Positions 16,964 to 25,530 of a stretch of 64,000 bases of DNA are shown here, in pieces. Each line of letters opens with the position of its first letter. Position 1 is the stretch's first letter. Location of the stretch: NCBI RefSeq assembly GCF_000472385.1, contig NZ_AWZU01000018.1, forward strand, positions 88,358 to 152,357, read 5' to 3'. The stretch comes from Bradyrhizobium sp. ARR65. GTDB lineage: Bacteria > Pseudomonadota > Alphaproteobacteria > Rhizobiales > Xanthobacteraceae. Made by a program: the position numbers and the translations under genes. Under the pieces are notes generated by a model, which had not been told where the DNA came from, ran no database searches, and saw only the letters and a program-made list of their open reading frames with translations.

Positions 16964-18913
16964 ATGCCATCCGTCGCTGCTGATGCAGATGACGTGTTGA
17001 ACTTTACGGACCGGCTGATGCTGCCTGTGTTTCCAGATCGCTATCGGCCGGATATTGACGGCTTGCGCGCCGTGGCGGTGCTGCTGGTCGTGATCTTTCA
17101 CGCATTTCCCGACGCCCTGCCGGGCGGCTTTATCGGGGTCGATATCTTCTTCGTCATTTCCGGGTTTCTGATCACCGGCATCATCGCCCGCGAACTTCAG
17201 CGCGGCCGCTTCAGCCTGCTCGCGTTCTATGGGCGGCGGATCAGGCGGATCTTTCCGGCCCTGATCGTTGTCTTGGGCGCAGTGCTGGTCCTGGGCTGGC
17301 TCTGGATGCTGCCGTCGGCCTATGCAAGCCTGAGCGCCGACGTCTTTGCCAGCGCCGGTTTTGCCGCCAACATCGCACTCTTGCTGCAGTCCGGCTATTT
17401 CGATGTCGAGTCGGCGAGAAAGCCGCTGCTGCATCTGTGGTCGCTCGGCATCGAGGAGCAGTTTTATCTGGTCTGGCCGCTGCTCCTGATGCTGGCGATA
17501 CGGGCACGGGTGGGCCTGCTCGCGGTGGCTTCGGTGATCGGTATTGCGTCCTTTGCCCTCAACGTGGCGCTGGTCGGCTCGGATCCGGTCGCGACCTTCT
17601 ACCTGCCTTTCCCGAGGGCTTGGGAACTCCTGGCGGGCGGCGCCCTGGCCTGTACCTTCGATCGTCTCGCGCACGCGCAGATTGCAAGCAATCTGCGGGC
17701 GGCCGCAGGTGCCGTGCTGATCGGGGTTGCGGCCGTGCTGCTCGACAGCGGGCGTGCGTTTCCCGGCTGGTGGGCGCTGCTGCCGGTCGCCGGCAGCGTG
17801 CTGTTGCTGTCGGCGCCCGCGGCCTGGGGCTGTCGACATCTGCTGTCGAGCCGGATCATGATCTTTTTCGGCCAGATCAGCTATCCGCTCTATCTGTGGC
17901 ACTGGCCGCTGCTGGTGTTTTTCGCCATCATCAAATTCGCGCCGCTGACGACGCTGGAGCGGCCGCTGGTGGTCGGCCTGAGCATCGTGCTGGCCTGGGC
18001 GACGTACCGTTTCGTCGAGATCCCAATTCGCTTCGGCCAGCCAAGCAGCGCCAAGCTCGCCTCGCTTGGTGCGGCCATGGCGCTGGTTGCGCTCGGCGGC
18101 ATTATCGTTGTCAGTCAGAACGGCTTCGATTTCCGCGTGCCGGCGGAGATCCGCGCCATGGCGCAGGTGCCGACGCAGGCCGCCAAATGGCGCGTGCATC
18201 AATGCATGCTCGATCTCAGCCACGAGACCTCGTTTGCCGATGATTGCGTCGACCGCGACCGCCGCCCGCTGCTCTTGATCTGGGGCGATTCCACCGCCGG
18301 TTCACTGATGCCGGGCTTGCGCGAGGCGCAACGCAGGCGCGACTTCGGCATCGCCCAGTTCACCTCGAGCGCGTGCGCTCCGGCCTTGCACGCCGATATT
18401 CCCGGTGTCCCCAATTGCCGCGCCATGAACGACAAAGTGCTTGCGCTCGCGGTTGAGCTCAAGCCCGACATCGTGCTGCTGCACGGCGGCGCGGACAAGT
18501 TCATCGACAACATCGCCGAGACCGTGGCCGTGCTGAAACGCGAGACCCGCGCGCGGATCGTGGTGCTCGGCTCTGAGCCGGTCTGGAAGCGCGGACTGCC
18601 GAACGAGGTGCTCCGATATTACATGCTGCACCATCGCCTGATTCCAGCGCGCACGACTGAATCGGTCTCGGCGAATTGGTATGACGCGGAGCTGCGCGCC
18701 AAGCTCGTGCCGAAGGGGGCTGAATTCATTTCCGCCTGGGACGTCTTTTGCAACGTCGATGGTTGTCTGGCGCGGCTCGGCGACCAGGCCAGCGACATCA
18801 CCTCGAGCGACACGATCCACCTCACCGAGAAGGGATCGGTGTTCCTGGTGCAATCGATCGTCGACAGGGTGCTCGACGGGCAACCCGCGCAAGCGGCGGC
18901 AGCGGCGCATTGA
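16964..18913 (+). CDS. Acyltransferase 3 / SGNH fusion protein (OafA-like)
   Basis: 649 residues. The N-terminal ~370 residues form an acyltransferase-3 membrane domain (RPDIDGLRAVAVLLVVIFHA with the conserved His, then GGFIGVDIFFVISGFLI). The C-terminal part is a periplasmic SGNH-like domain: block I LLIWGDSTAGSL, a Gly block in LHGGADKF, and block V DTIHLTEKG. Such fusions O-acetylate lipopolysaccharide O-antigen or other surface glycans. ATG 16964 is used; ATG 17018 (MLPVFPDRYRPDID) is an equally plausible start. Inserted between gyrB and recF on the opposite strand; convergent with recF, 5 bp apart. Confidence 0.88.
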   Translation: MPSVAADADDVLNFTDRLMLPVFPDRYRPDIDGLRAVAVLLVVIFHAFPDALPGGFIGVDIFFVISGFLITGIIARELQRGRFSLLAFYGRRIRRIFPALIVVLGAVLVLGWLWMLPSAYASLSADVFASAGFAANIALLLQSGYFDVESARKPLLHLWSLGIEEQFYLVWPLLLMLAIRARVGLLAVASVIGIASFALNVALVGSDPVATFYLPFPRAWELLAGGALACTFDRLAHAQIASNLRAAAGAVLIGVAAVLLDSGRAFPGWWALLPVAGSVLLLSAPAAWGCRHLLSSRIMIFFGQISYPLYLWHWPLLVFFAIIKFAPLTTLERPLVVGLSIVLAWATYRFVEIPIRFGQPSSAKLASLGAAMALVALGGIIVVSQNGFDFRVPAEIRAMAQVPTQAAKWRVHQCMLDLSHETSFADDCVDRDRRPLLLIWGDSTAGSLMPGLREAQRRRDFGIAQFTSSACAPALHADIPGVPNCRAMNDKVLALAVELKPDIVLLHGGADKFIDNIAETVAVLKRETRARIVVLGSEPVWKRGLPNEVLRYYMLHHRLIPARTTESVSANWYDAELRAKLVPKGAEFISAWDVFCNVDGCLARLGDQASDITSSDTIHLTEKGSVFLVQSIVDRVLDGQPAQAAAAAH

Positions 18914-18918
18914 GTCCT

Positions 18919-20058
18919 TTAAGCACGGCGCGCGATGCGGCCGCTCTCGACATCGAAAATATCGCTGGCTTCGCCGACGCCACTGAATTGCAGCGGGTCG
19001 GCGCCGGTCAACCAGACCTGCGCGCCGAGCTTGGCCAATTCGGCAAACAGCGCACCGCGCCGGTTGGGGTCGAGATGGGCGACCACCTCGTCGAGTAGGA
19101 GCAGCGGCACGATGCCGGTGCTTTCGGCAACGAGGGTGGCGTGTGCGAGCACGAGCCCGATCAACAGCGCTTTCTGCTCGCCGGTCGAGGCATCGCGCGC
19201 CGGCATGTTTTTCGGCGCATAGATCACCTGGAGATCGGTGAGATGCGGCCCATCCAGCGTGCGGCCTGCGGCGGCGTCGCGGGCGCGGCTGGTGCGTAGA
19301 ATCTCGCGATAGCGGTCCTCGACGGCGGTTGCGGGTTCGCTGAGCAACGCATTTTCCATCCAGCCGTCCAGCGCGATTTCCGCTGCGGGAAACGCGGAGG
19401 CTTGGCCCCGCGTGCGCAGCATCGCTGCCAGTTTCACCGCGGTCTGGCCGCGCGTCGCCGCCACCGCGACGGCGAGTTCCGCAGTCTCGCGCTCGATCGC
19501 GTCACACCAATGATCGTCGAAATTGCGCACCTCCAACAGCCGATTGCGCGATCGTAAAGAGCGCTCCAGTGCCGAGACACGGCTGGAATGCTCGCTGTCG
19601 ATGGCAAGCACCAGCCGATCGAAGAAGCGGCGCCGCTCCGAGGCTGGTCCGACGAACAGGCCGTCCGTCGATGGCGTCAGCCACACCATGCGTAAATGAT
19701 CACCGAAAGCGTTTGCGGAGCCGACCGGCTCGCGGTCGATCCGACAGCGCCGGCTCGTGCTCTGCCCTTCGCCCTGCTGCGCCTCGATGCCGGTGCCCAG
19801 CGTTGCCAGGCCGAGCGCACCCTCGACCTCGGCGGATACCGCCCAGGAGCCGTCACCCTGGTTGTCTGCGATATCCTCCAGCGTCGCGCGGCGCAGGCCC
19901 CGGCCCGGTGAAAGAAATGAGATCGCCTCCAGGCAATTGGTCTTGCCAGCGCCGTTGGGGCCGACCAGCACCACCATGTCGGTGCGCGTCTCAAGGCTGG
20001 CCGCGCGATAATTGCGGAAATGCGTCAAGGCCAGGCGATGGATGCGGGAAGGGGTCAT
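18919..20058 (-). CDS. recF: DNA replication and repair protein RecF
   Basis: SMC-like ATPase that loads RecA at gaps behind stalled forks. About 379 residues. Walker A GPNGAGKTN lies near residue 40, the ABC-like signature region is DASTGEQKALLIGLVLAHA, and Walker B is PLLLLDEVVAHLD. ATG 20058 (MTPSRIHRLALTHFRNY) is preferred over ATG 20070, because the latter falls inside a palindromic hairpin. The normally adjacent dnaN is separated from it by the hairpin-flanked GIY-YIG gene. Confidence 0.95.
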   Translation of the reverse strand: MTPSRIHRLALTHFRNYRAASLETRTDMVVLVGPNGAGKTNCLEAISFLSPGRGLRRATLEDIADNQGDGSWAVSAEVEGALGLATLGTGIEAQQGEGQSTSRRCRIDREPVGSANAFGDHLRMVWLTPSTDGLFVGPASERRRFFDRLVLAIDSEHSSRVSALERSLRSRNRLLEVRNFDDHWCDAIERETAELAVAVAATRGQTAVKLAAMLRTRGQASAFPAAEIALDGWMENALLSEPATAVEDRYREILRTSRARDAAAGRTLDGPHLTDLQVIYAPKNMPARDASTGEQKALLIGLVLAHATLVAESTGIVPLLLLDEVVAHLDPNRRGALFAELAKLGAQVWLTGADPLQFSGVGEASDIFDVESGRIARRA

Positions 20059-20065
20059 GTCCGGT

Positions 20066-20096
20066 GTCATTGCCGGGCTTGACCCGGCAATCCGTC
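20066..20096. repeat. Left flanking hairpin of the GIY-YIG cassette
   Basis: A 31-bp unit whose core is the perfect hairpin TTGCCGGG-CTTGA-CCCGGCAA (20070-20090). It is an inverted copy of the unit at 20345-20375 (28 of 31 positions identical by eye) and related to the repeat at 30249-30371. Confidence 0.85.
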
Positions 20097-20103
20097 GTCC
20101 GCA

Positions 20104-20337
20104 TTAGCGGACAATTTCATCGTAGAGGTCACGCCAGTCGGTATTTTTCGCGACGATCAGATCTATCTTCCACTCGCGGGACCAGTGTTTCATGTTCTTC
20201 TCGCGCTGGAGCGCTGCGGTAAAGCGGTCCGCCAGACCCTCGCGATGCTCGTAAACACGCCGGACCAGGTCGTTCGTCACACCGATGTACAGCGTTCCAC
20301 CGGGTTTTCTTGCGAGGATGTACACCCAGTAAGTCAT
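20104..20337 (-). CDS. GIY-YIG nuclease family protein, internally shortened
   Basis: 77-residue stand-alone GIY-YIG domain. YWVYILA and GTLYIGVTNDLVRRVYEH carry the two namesake strands and the Arg of the active site; REKNMKHWSREWK carries the helix with the expected Glu. From memory, homologues of this type are about 95 residues and have some 15-20 residues (roughly FTxxY...DIxAAI) between the YEH segment and the REK helix. Here FTA runs straight into ALQREK, so an in-frame internal deletion is likely. It lies between dnaN and recF and is bracketed by inverted hairpins. It may be a non-functional relic; the family's biological role in rhizobia is unclear. Confidence 0.82.
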   Translation of the reverse strand: MTYWVYILARKPGGTLYIGVTNDLVRRVYEHREGLADRFTAALQREKNMKHWSREWKIDLIVAKNTDWRDLYDEIVR

Positions 20338-20344
20338 TTGTTTT

Positions 20345-20375
20345 GACGGCTGGCCGGGTCAAGCCCGGCCATGAC
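20345..20375. repeat. Right flanking hairpin of the GIY-YIG cassette
   Basis: Inverted partner of the unit at 20066-20096, with the core hairpin TGGCCGGG-TCAAG-CCCGGCCA at 20351-20371. Relative to the left copy, one stem pair changes from T-A to G-C, so pairing is kept although the sequence differs. Confidence 0.85.
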
Positions 20376-20385
20376 AGGCAAGCGT

Positions 20386-21504
20386 TCACACTCGCATCGG
20401 CATCAGCACGTAGAGCGCGTTCTTGCTATCGCGATCCTGGATCAGGGTTGGTGAACCCGGATCGGCGAGGCGCAACACCGCGACCTCGCCCCCGATCTGT
20501 GCGGCGATGTCCAAGAGGTAACGCGAGTTGAAGCCGATATCGAGCGGGTCGGAGGCATACTCGACTTCGAGCTCTTCGGTCGCGCTGCCCGAATCCGGAT
20601 TGGTGACGCTCAGCACTAGCTTGCCGGAGGATAGTGCAAGCTTCACGGCGCGACCGCGCTCGCTTGAAATCGTCGAGACGCGGTCGACGGCGGCGGCGAA
20701 GTCCGCCTTGTCGACCAACAGTTCCTTGTCGTTGTTCTGCGGAATTACGCGCCCGTAGTCGGGGAAGGTGCCGTCGATCAGCTTCGACGTCAGCACTACA
20801 TTGCCGATGGTGAAGCGGATTTTGCCTTGCGATAATTCAATCCTGACTTCGGCTTCATTGTCCTCGATCAGACGCTGCACCTCGCCGACCGTCTTGCGCG
20901 GCACGATCACCCCGGGCATGCCGGCCGCGCCTGCTGCCAGCGGCAGATCGAACTGCGCCAAGCGGTGTCCGTCGGTTGCCACCGCGCGCAGGGTCGCGGC
21001 CTGGCCGCTGCCGGCCGTGTGCAAATAGATGCCGTTGAGATAGTACCGGGTCTCCTCGGTCGAGATCGCAAACTGGGTGCGATCGATCAGCCGCTTCACG
21101 TCGGCTGCCGCGAGTGAAAAGGAATGCGCCATCTCGCCGGCAGCGAGGTCCGGGAAGTCGCTTTCGGGCAGCGTCTGGAGCGTGAAACGCGACCGCCCGG
21201 CGCGAATCGCCAGCACCGCCCGGTCGCTATCGGCCTCCAGCACGATCTGCGCGCCGTCGGGCAGCTTTCGTACGATGTCGTAAAACATGTGCGCGGGAAC
21301 CGTGGTCGAGCCGCCGGTCGCGCTTTCCGCAGCCAGGGTTTCCGTCACTTCGAGGTCGAGGTCGGTCGCCTTCAGCGAGAGCTGGGTGCTGTCGGCGCGC
21401 AGCAGCACATTGCCGAGGATCGGAATGGTGTTGCGGCGCTCGACCACCCGGTGGACGTGGCCCAGGGATTTGAGGAGTTGCGCGCGTTCGACGGTGACCT
21501 TCAT
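20386..21504 (-). CDS. dnaN: DNA polymerase III subunit beta (sliding clamp)
   Basis: Ring-shaped processivity clamp for DNA polymerase III. 372 residues from ATG 21504, the usual length; an open extension upstream to 21648 is rejected because MKVTVERAQLLKSLGHVHRVVERRNTIPIL is the standard N-terminus. The C-terminal ALYVLMPMRV matches the clamp's peptide-binding tail. It lies downstream of dnaA on the same strand, separated by a strong terminator, so it probably has its own promoter in 21505-21749. Confidence 0.97.
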   Translation of the reverse strand: MKVTVERAQLLKSLGHVHRVVERRNTIPILGNVLLRADSTQLSLKATDLDLEVTETLAAESATGGSTTVPAHMFYDIVRKLPDGAQIVLEADSDRAVLAIRAGRSRFTLQTLPESDFPDLAAGEMAHSFSLAAADVKRLIDRTQFAISTEETRYYLNGIYLHTAGSGQAATLRAVATDGHRLAQFDLPLAAGAAGMPGVIVPRKTVGEVQRLIEDNEAEVRIELSQGKIRFTIGNVVLTSKLIDGTFPDYGRVIPQNNDKELLVDKADFAAAVDRVSTISSERGRAVKLALSSGKLVLSVTNPDSGSATEELEVEYASDPLDIGFNSRYLLDIAAQIGGEVAVLRLADPGSPTLIQDRDSKNALYVLMPMRV

Positions 21505-21749
21505 AGCAATATCCGCCCGATCCGACAGAACATGTCTTTGGGAATGCCGGCGGGCGCAAGGCGCGCCGCGGCTGATGACACCCGTCAAGCCTGAAGCATA
21601 CGGCTTTCGGGGGGACCGTAAAGTGGCGCGGATGTGGCCCGAGCGCAAGGGATTGCGGGCCTCTTTTCAACGATTTGGCCGGCGCCCACCGAGGCGAGAG
21701 AGGATTTACGCCCTTGGTCTAAAGACGAGGGCAGGAAGCGTCCGGGTGC

Positions 21750-21783
21750 AAAAATTCCGCCCTCCCCGTGCTCGGGAGGGCGG
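21750..21783 (-). terminator. Rho-independent terminator downstream of dnaA
   Basis: CCGCCCTCCC at 21757-21766 pairs perfectly with GGGAGGGCGG at 21774-21783 around a short loop. Read on the minus strand the hairpin is followed by AATTTTT, the classical intrinsic-terminator layout. It ends dnaA transcription before dnaN. Confidence 0.88.
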
Positions 21784-21810
21784 ACGCGGCCGCAAGGGAT
21801 GGGAACGCCG

Positions 21811-23241
21811 TTATTCCTGGAGCTGCCGCTTCAGCGACTCGACTTCTTCCGAGAGCGTGGTGTCCTTGGCGACCAGCGCCTCGATCTTGCGCACCGCGTG
21901 CAGGACGGTCGTGTGGTCGCGTCCGCCGAAGCGGCGGCCGATCTCGGGCAGCGAGCGCAGCGTCAGCGTCTTGGCCAGGTACATCGCGACCTGGCGTGGA
22001 CGGACCACATTCGCGGTACGGCGCGAGGACAACAGGTCGGAGCGGCTGACATTGTATTGCCGCGCCACCACGCGCTGGATGTCCTCGATCTTGATCCGCT
22101 TCGGCTCCTGCGGACGGATCAGATCGCGCACCTCCCGCTCGGCCATGTCGAGCGTCACCGGCTGGTTGTTGAGCTTGGAGTGCGCGAGCAGGCGATTGAT
22201 TGCGCCTTCGAGATCGCGGCCGTTATGGGTGATGCTGCGGGCGAGATAGTCGAGCACCGGTTCCGGCACGTCGAAGCTTGCATGATGCACGCGCGCCGCC
22301 GCGACGCGCGACTTGAGGATGCCGAGGCGCAGCTCTTCTCCGAGCGATCCCATCTCGACGACGAGGCCGCCGGCGAGCCGGGAGCGCACGCGGTCGTCCA
22401 GGCTCTCCAGGTCGGATGGCGGACGGTCGGCGGCGATCACGACCTGGCGGCCGGCGTCGATCAGCGCATTCAGCGTGTGGCAGAACTCGGCCTGCGTCGA
22501 CTTGCCCTGCAGGAACTGCAGGTCATCGATCACGAGCACATCGATGCCGCGCAGCGCTTCCTTGAAGGCGAGCGAGGTCTGCGTCTTCAGCGCCGCGACA
22601 AAGCCATACATGAACTTCTCGGCGGTGAGATAAAGCACCTTGCGCTCGCCGCCCGCATTGCCGGCCCAGGTCACGGCCTGCAGCAGATGGGTCTTGCCGA
22701 GGCCGACGCCGGCGTGGATGTAGAGCGGGTTGAACATCACGGGATCGCCGCGACGCCCCTCGGCGACCTGACGAGCGGCCGCGTGCGCCAGCGTGTTGGA
22801 GCGGCCGACGACAAAGCTCGCAAAGGTCAGGCGCGGATCGAGCGGCGAGCCGCCCAGCGCATCATGGCCGCTAGAGACCGGCGCAGTCGCGGTCGCGCGC
22901 AGCTCGACCGCAGGCCGCGCATCGGCACGTTCGGGACGGCGCACCTCCAGTTGAGGTGCGGCTTCCTTGACCGGCGTCGCGCAGCGCACGGCCGAGCGCA
23001 CGGTGAGGTCGATGCGATGCACTTCCGGCATCTCGGCCTGCCAGGCCGAGAGCACGCGTTCGGCATAATGTGCCTGGATCCAGCTCTTGAGGAAACGGGT
23101 TGGAACCGAAAGATGCACGCTCTCGTCCTGCACGCCTTCGAGATCCATCCGCGCGAACCAGCTCGTATAGACGTCCTCTCCGACGCTCGAGCGCAGCCGC
23201 CCTTTGACGCGTGACCAGCGTTCTTGTTCCGAATTTGTCAT
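21811..23241 (-). CDS. dnaA: Chromosomal replication initiator protein DnaA
   Basis: AAA+ initiator that binds DnaA boxes and melts the origin. 476 residues from ATG 23241. Domain I begins MTNSEQERWSRVKGRL; the AAA+ domain has Walker A GVGLGKTHLLQ (Lys183) and Walker B VLVIDDLQ; domain IV carries the DnaA signature RRFGGRDHTTVLHAVRKIE. The open extension to 23328 lacks family similarity and is rejected. Upstream lies a long AT-richer region before rpsT that could hold control elements or the origin. Confidence 0.98.
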   Translation of the reverse strand: MTNSEQERWSRVKGRLRSSVGEDVYTSWFARMDLEGVQDESVHLSVPTRFLKSWIQAHYAERVLSAWQAEMPEVHRIDLTVRSAVRCATPVKEAAPQLEVRRPERADARPAVELRATATAPVSSGHDALGGSPLDPRLTFASFVVGRSNTLAHAAARQVAEGRRGDPVMFNPLYIHAGVGLGKTHLLQAVTWAGNAGGERKVLYLTAEKFMYGFVAALKTQTSLAFKEALRGIDVLVIDDLQFLQGKSTQAEFCHTLNALIDAGRQVVIAADRPPSDLESLDDRVRSRLAGGLVVEMGSLGEELRLGILKSRVAAARVHHASFDVPEPVLDYLARSITHNGRDLEGAINRLLAHSKLNNQPVTLDMAEREVRDLIRPQEPKRIKIEDIQRVVARQYNVSRSDLLSSRRTANVVRPRQVAMYLAKTLTLRSLPEIGRRFGGRDHTTVLHAVRKIEALVAKDTTLSEEVESLKRQLQE

Positions 23242-24374
23242 TGTCTGAAAGCTCTTCCGACCCAGTGATGTTCTAATGATGAAACGCCGTGCAGGGAGCC
23301 TGCCGCAGCGTGACCTCAAGCGGACCATTCCGCTCCAGAGACAGCTCGACCGTCCGGCGACAAGCGCCGCGTCAGATCAGCGATGGCAAGGAGCGGAAAC
23401 GTTCCGCGAGGTCAGCAAGTACTCGAAGGGGTGGCCGGGGCCGGTGTCAGAGGCCGCACATTTTCGGCGGCGACATGGAAAATCTTATTCGCGGCAATTG
23501 CCATTCGAGCAAATAGAGTGTGGTCTCCGTAAAGCATGCAACCTCCCCGTCCCGCCGCGATTGCTCGCGGCAAGCTGTCATCCCACGTGTGTCCAAAATC
23601 GACTGCGTCCGAAACTCAATCGCTCGGCCGCTATGCCAGTTCGCTCAGCCCGTCCAAACTACCACCCGCCCGGGCTGGCTTCCCGCTCTTGCCGGTGTCG
23701 TATCTCTCTTGTTGAAGCGAACGAGGCACGAAGACCTCGCCAGAGAAATTTCGACACAGCCATATCGTTGCCCATATCGCTATAGGCCTCGATTCGACAA
23801 TCGCTTGGAAAGCGTCGCCAACGCGCACACCGCCGCCGATTTGCACGTCCGCCCCGTTTCTAAAACCGCGCTGGTCTCAAGATCGTGGGCGCCGCGAGCA
23901 ATTTAGAAATACACGATGCGCGGCCGCCCGCAACGCATTTGATTCAACATCGGAGCACCCAAATCCTATTCAACGGTTAACGTGCCCGCACGAGGAGCCC
24001 GAGACTCGAAAGCAAGTTTTTGAATCACCGCAGAAAATCGTGCGCGCAAACGGCGCTGTCACAAATTGCGATGTGCTGCAAAAAAAAATTTACAAATCCT
24101 TCAAGCAAGAGCCGTCAAAGCGATTTTTCCAAATGCTTGGTCTCGCTATGGGGATAAGTGATTATCGAAACAATGATTTTCGAGTCTCTTTTAGGAGGGT
24201 AACTCCCGCGCTGCAGACGCGAAATGCGTCACGTGCTCTTCCATTTTGTTGGCTTGGCGCAGGCATTTCTTGCAACGCGCGCATTTGTTTCAGGTGCGGC
24301 AAAAATGCATCAAGTCAAAGCGTGGACGAACGCAACGATGCATCGCTCGCAAGCGGCGTTTTGCAAACGCGATA
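23242..24374. other. dnaA-rpsT intergenic region, candidate origin or dnaA control region
   Basis: About 1.1 kb without a convincing gene, in an otherwise gene-dense window. The rpsT-proximal part (about 24000-24200) is AT-rich with A and T runs. Five GANTC (CcrM-type) sites occur at 23791, 23941, 24003, 24022 and 24182, more than chance suggests. Only one 9-mer close to a DnaA box was found (TGGGGATAA at 24149-24157, one mismatch). This supports a regulatory role, possibly the origin, but it is not proof. Confidence 0.4.
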
Positions 24375-24409
24375 CCAAAAACAAACAGCCCGGCGATGCC
24401 GGGCTGTTT
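24375..24409 (-). terminator. Rho-independent terminator of rpsT
   Basis: A perfect 12-bp stem (AAACAGCCCGGC at 24383-24394 with its complement at 24398-24409) and a 3-base loop. On the minus strand it is followed by a T-rich tail (TGTTTTTGG), so it terminates rpsT transcription. Confidence 0.9.
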
Positions 24410-24449
24410 GAGAACTGAGCTTCTCGATCAGCTCACTCGTGCAATTGAC

Positions 24450-24716
24450 TCACTTGCCGAGCTTCGCGATCTGCTGCGTAAGCCGCGAGACCTTGCGGCT
24501 CGCGTTGTTCTTATGAATGATGTGACGTTGCGCGGCGCGCATCAACTCGGGTTCGGCGCGCGACATCGCCTGCAGCGCTCCATCACGGTCGCCGCGCTTG
24601 ATCGCGTCCTCGACGCGACGAACGGCGCCGCGCATCTGCGTGCGACGCGACTTGTTGATCGCGGTGCGGCGGGCGATCTTGCGCGTCGCTTTCTTGGCGG
24701 AAGTGGTGTTGGCCAT
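24450..24716 (-). CDS. rpsT: 30S ribosomal protein S20
   Basis: Small basic ribosomal protein that binds the 5' domain of 16S rRNA. 88 residues, the family's usual length, starting MANTTSAKKATRKIARRTAIN, with the helical RRTQMRGAVRRVEDAI segment and a KNNASRKVSRLTQQI C-terminus. It is monocistronic here, with its own terminator just downstream. In many alphaproteobacteria it sits next to dnaA, which supports the origin-proximal reading of the region. Confidence 0.97.
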   Translation of the reverse strand: MANTTSAKKATRKIARRTAINKSRRTQMRGAVRRVEDAIKRGDRDGALQAMSRAEPELMRAAQRHIIHKNNASRKVSRLTQQIAKLGK

Positions 24717-24887
24717 GGTCTCAAATATCCTTGCGGTGACTGTTCGCTCTTGATCGTGACATGAGCGCGTCGGCCGCTTGAACCGCGTGATCGACGCTGC
24801 TGGTTTTCCCTAAAACGCGTGTCTTTGAGAATGCCGTTGCCGAAGCCGAAACGCTTCAAAGGAGGCCGGCGCTGCCCAAAGAACAGC

Positions 24888-24936
24888 GGCGGCGGGATTG
24901 CGCCCGCCGCCATTGGCGCCTCTTATAGAGGGCGCC
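24888..24936. repeat. Two tandem hairpins between rpsT and the next gene
   Basis: GGCGGCGGG at 24888-24896 pairs perfectly with CCCGCCGCC at 24903-24911. A second stem follows at 24915-24936 (GGCGCCTC against GAGGGCGCC with a one-base bulge, loop TTATA). They lie in the 369-bp gap between the divergent rpsT and the small membrane protein gene. No T tract follows on either strand, so a simple terminator is not indicated. Confidence 0.55.
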
Positions 24937-25085
24937 TCCCGCAAGGTCAACGCTTTCAGGCCCCGGAAACCGGCCGGATCCCGCCGTAAGAGGGCGATAA
25001 GTGACTGATGAGGTTGAATTTCCGCCAATGGCCCGGTAATGGCTGGGACGGCTCCCGAACGGCGTGCCAAAGGCATAGGTGAAGC

Positions 25086-25403
25086 ATGATCCGCGGCTTT
25101 TTCCGACTGATAGGGCTGTTGCTGCTGGCCTGCGGGTTCGTCTTCCTGGTCTATGACGGGGCGCGCTGGGTCGCCGACCAGTCATTGCGGTTCACCCAGT
25201 TCGGTCAGTTCTGGAACGACATCAACCAGTCCAGCCAGCAGGCGTTCCGGGCCTGGGTCGAGAGCAAGGCGCCCTGGCTCTGGGCCAGCGTCGTCAAGCT
25301 TGTGCTGGACCAGCCGGTGTTTGCCGTGCTCGGCGTGCTTGGTATCCTGCTTTTGCTGGTGTTCCGGCCGCGCAAGCCGCTGATCGGCTATGCGCGGGAT
25401 TGA
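25086..25403 (+). CDS. Conserved small membrane protein of unknown function
   Basis: 105-residue protein with two predicted membrane helices: residues about 6-24 (FFRLIGLLLLACGFVFLVYDG region) and about 75-95 (VFAVLGVLGILLLLVFRP). The loop between them is Trp-rich and probably periplasmic. The positive C-terminus (RPRKPLIGYARD) suggests a cytoplasmic end. I do not recognise a named family. ATG 25086 is preceded by a GGTGAAGC segment. It lies upstream of msrA in the same direction at a 127-bp gap. Confidence 0.72.
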   Translation: MIRGFFRLIGLLLLACGFVFLVYDGARWVADQSLRFTQFGQFWNDINQSSQQAFRAWVESKAPWLWASVVKLVLDQPVFAVLGVLGILLLLVFRPRKPLIGYARD

Positions 25404-25530
25404 CGCGCCGCCTGTAACGGGACTGCCGGGCGCGGCGTAAGGACATATATGACACATATGACGAGCTCGTAACGAACTCGCGGCTGAGGCGGCCCCGAGC
25501 CCAGCCGATGTCTCGCCCCGGAGAAAACCC

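Noticed and set aside
16901..18223. 440-codon open frame on the minus strand
   Set aside because: Antisense to the acyltransferase-SGNH gene; charged, repetitive composition.
21634..23214. 526-codon open frame on the plus strand
   Set aside because: Antisense to dnaA, whose motifs are complete.
23276..23785. 169-codon frame in the dnaA upstream region
   Set aside because: No ribosome-binding site, no recognisable fold, Arg/Ser-rich product; treated as non-coding.
24149..24157. TGGGGATAA as a DnaA box
   Set aside because: One mismatch and no second box nearby; not enough to call an origin.
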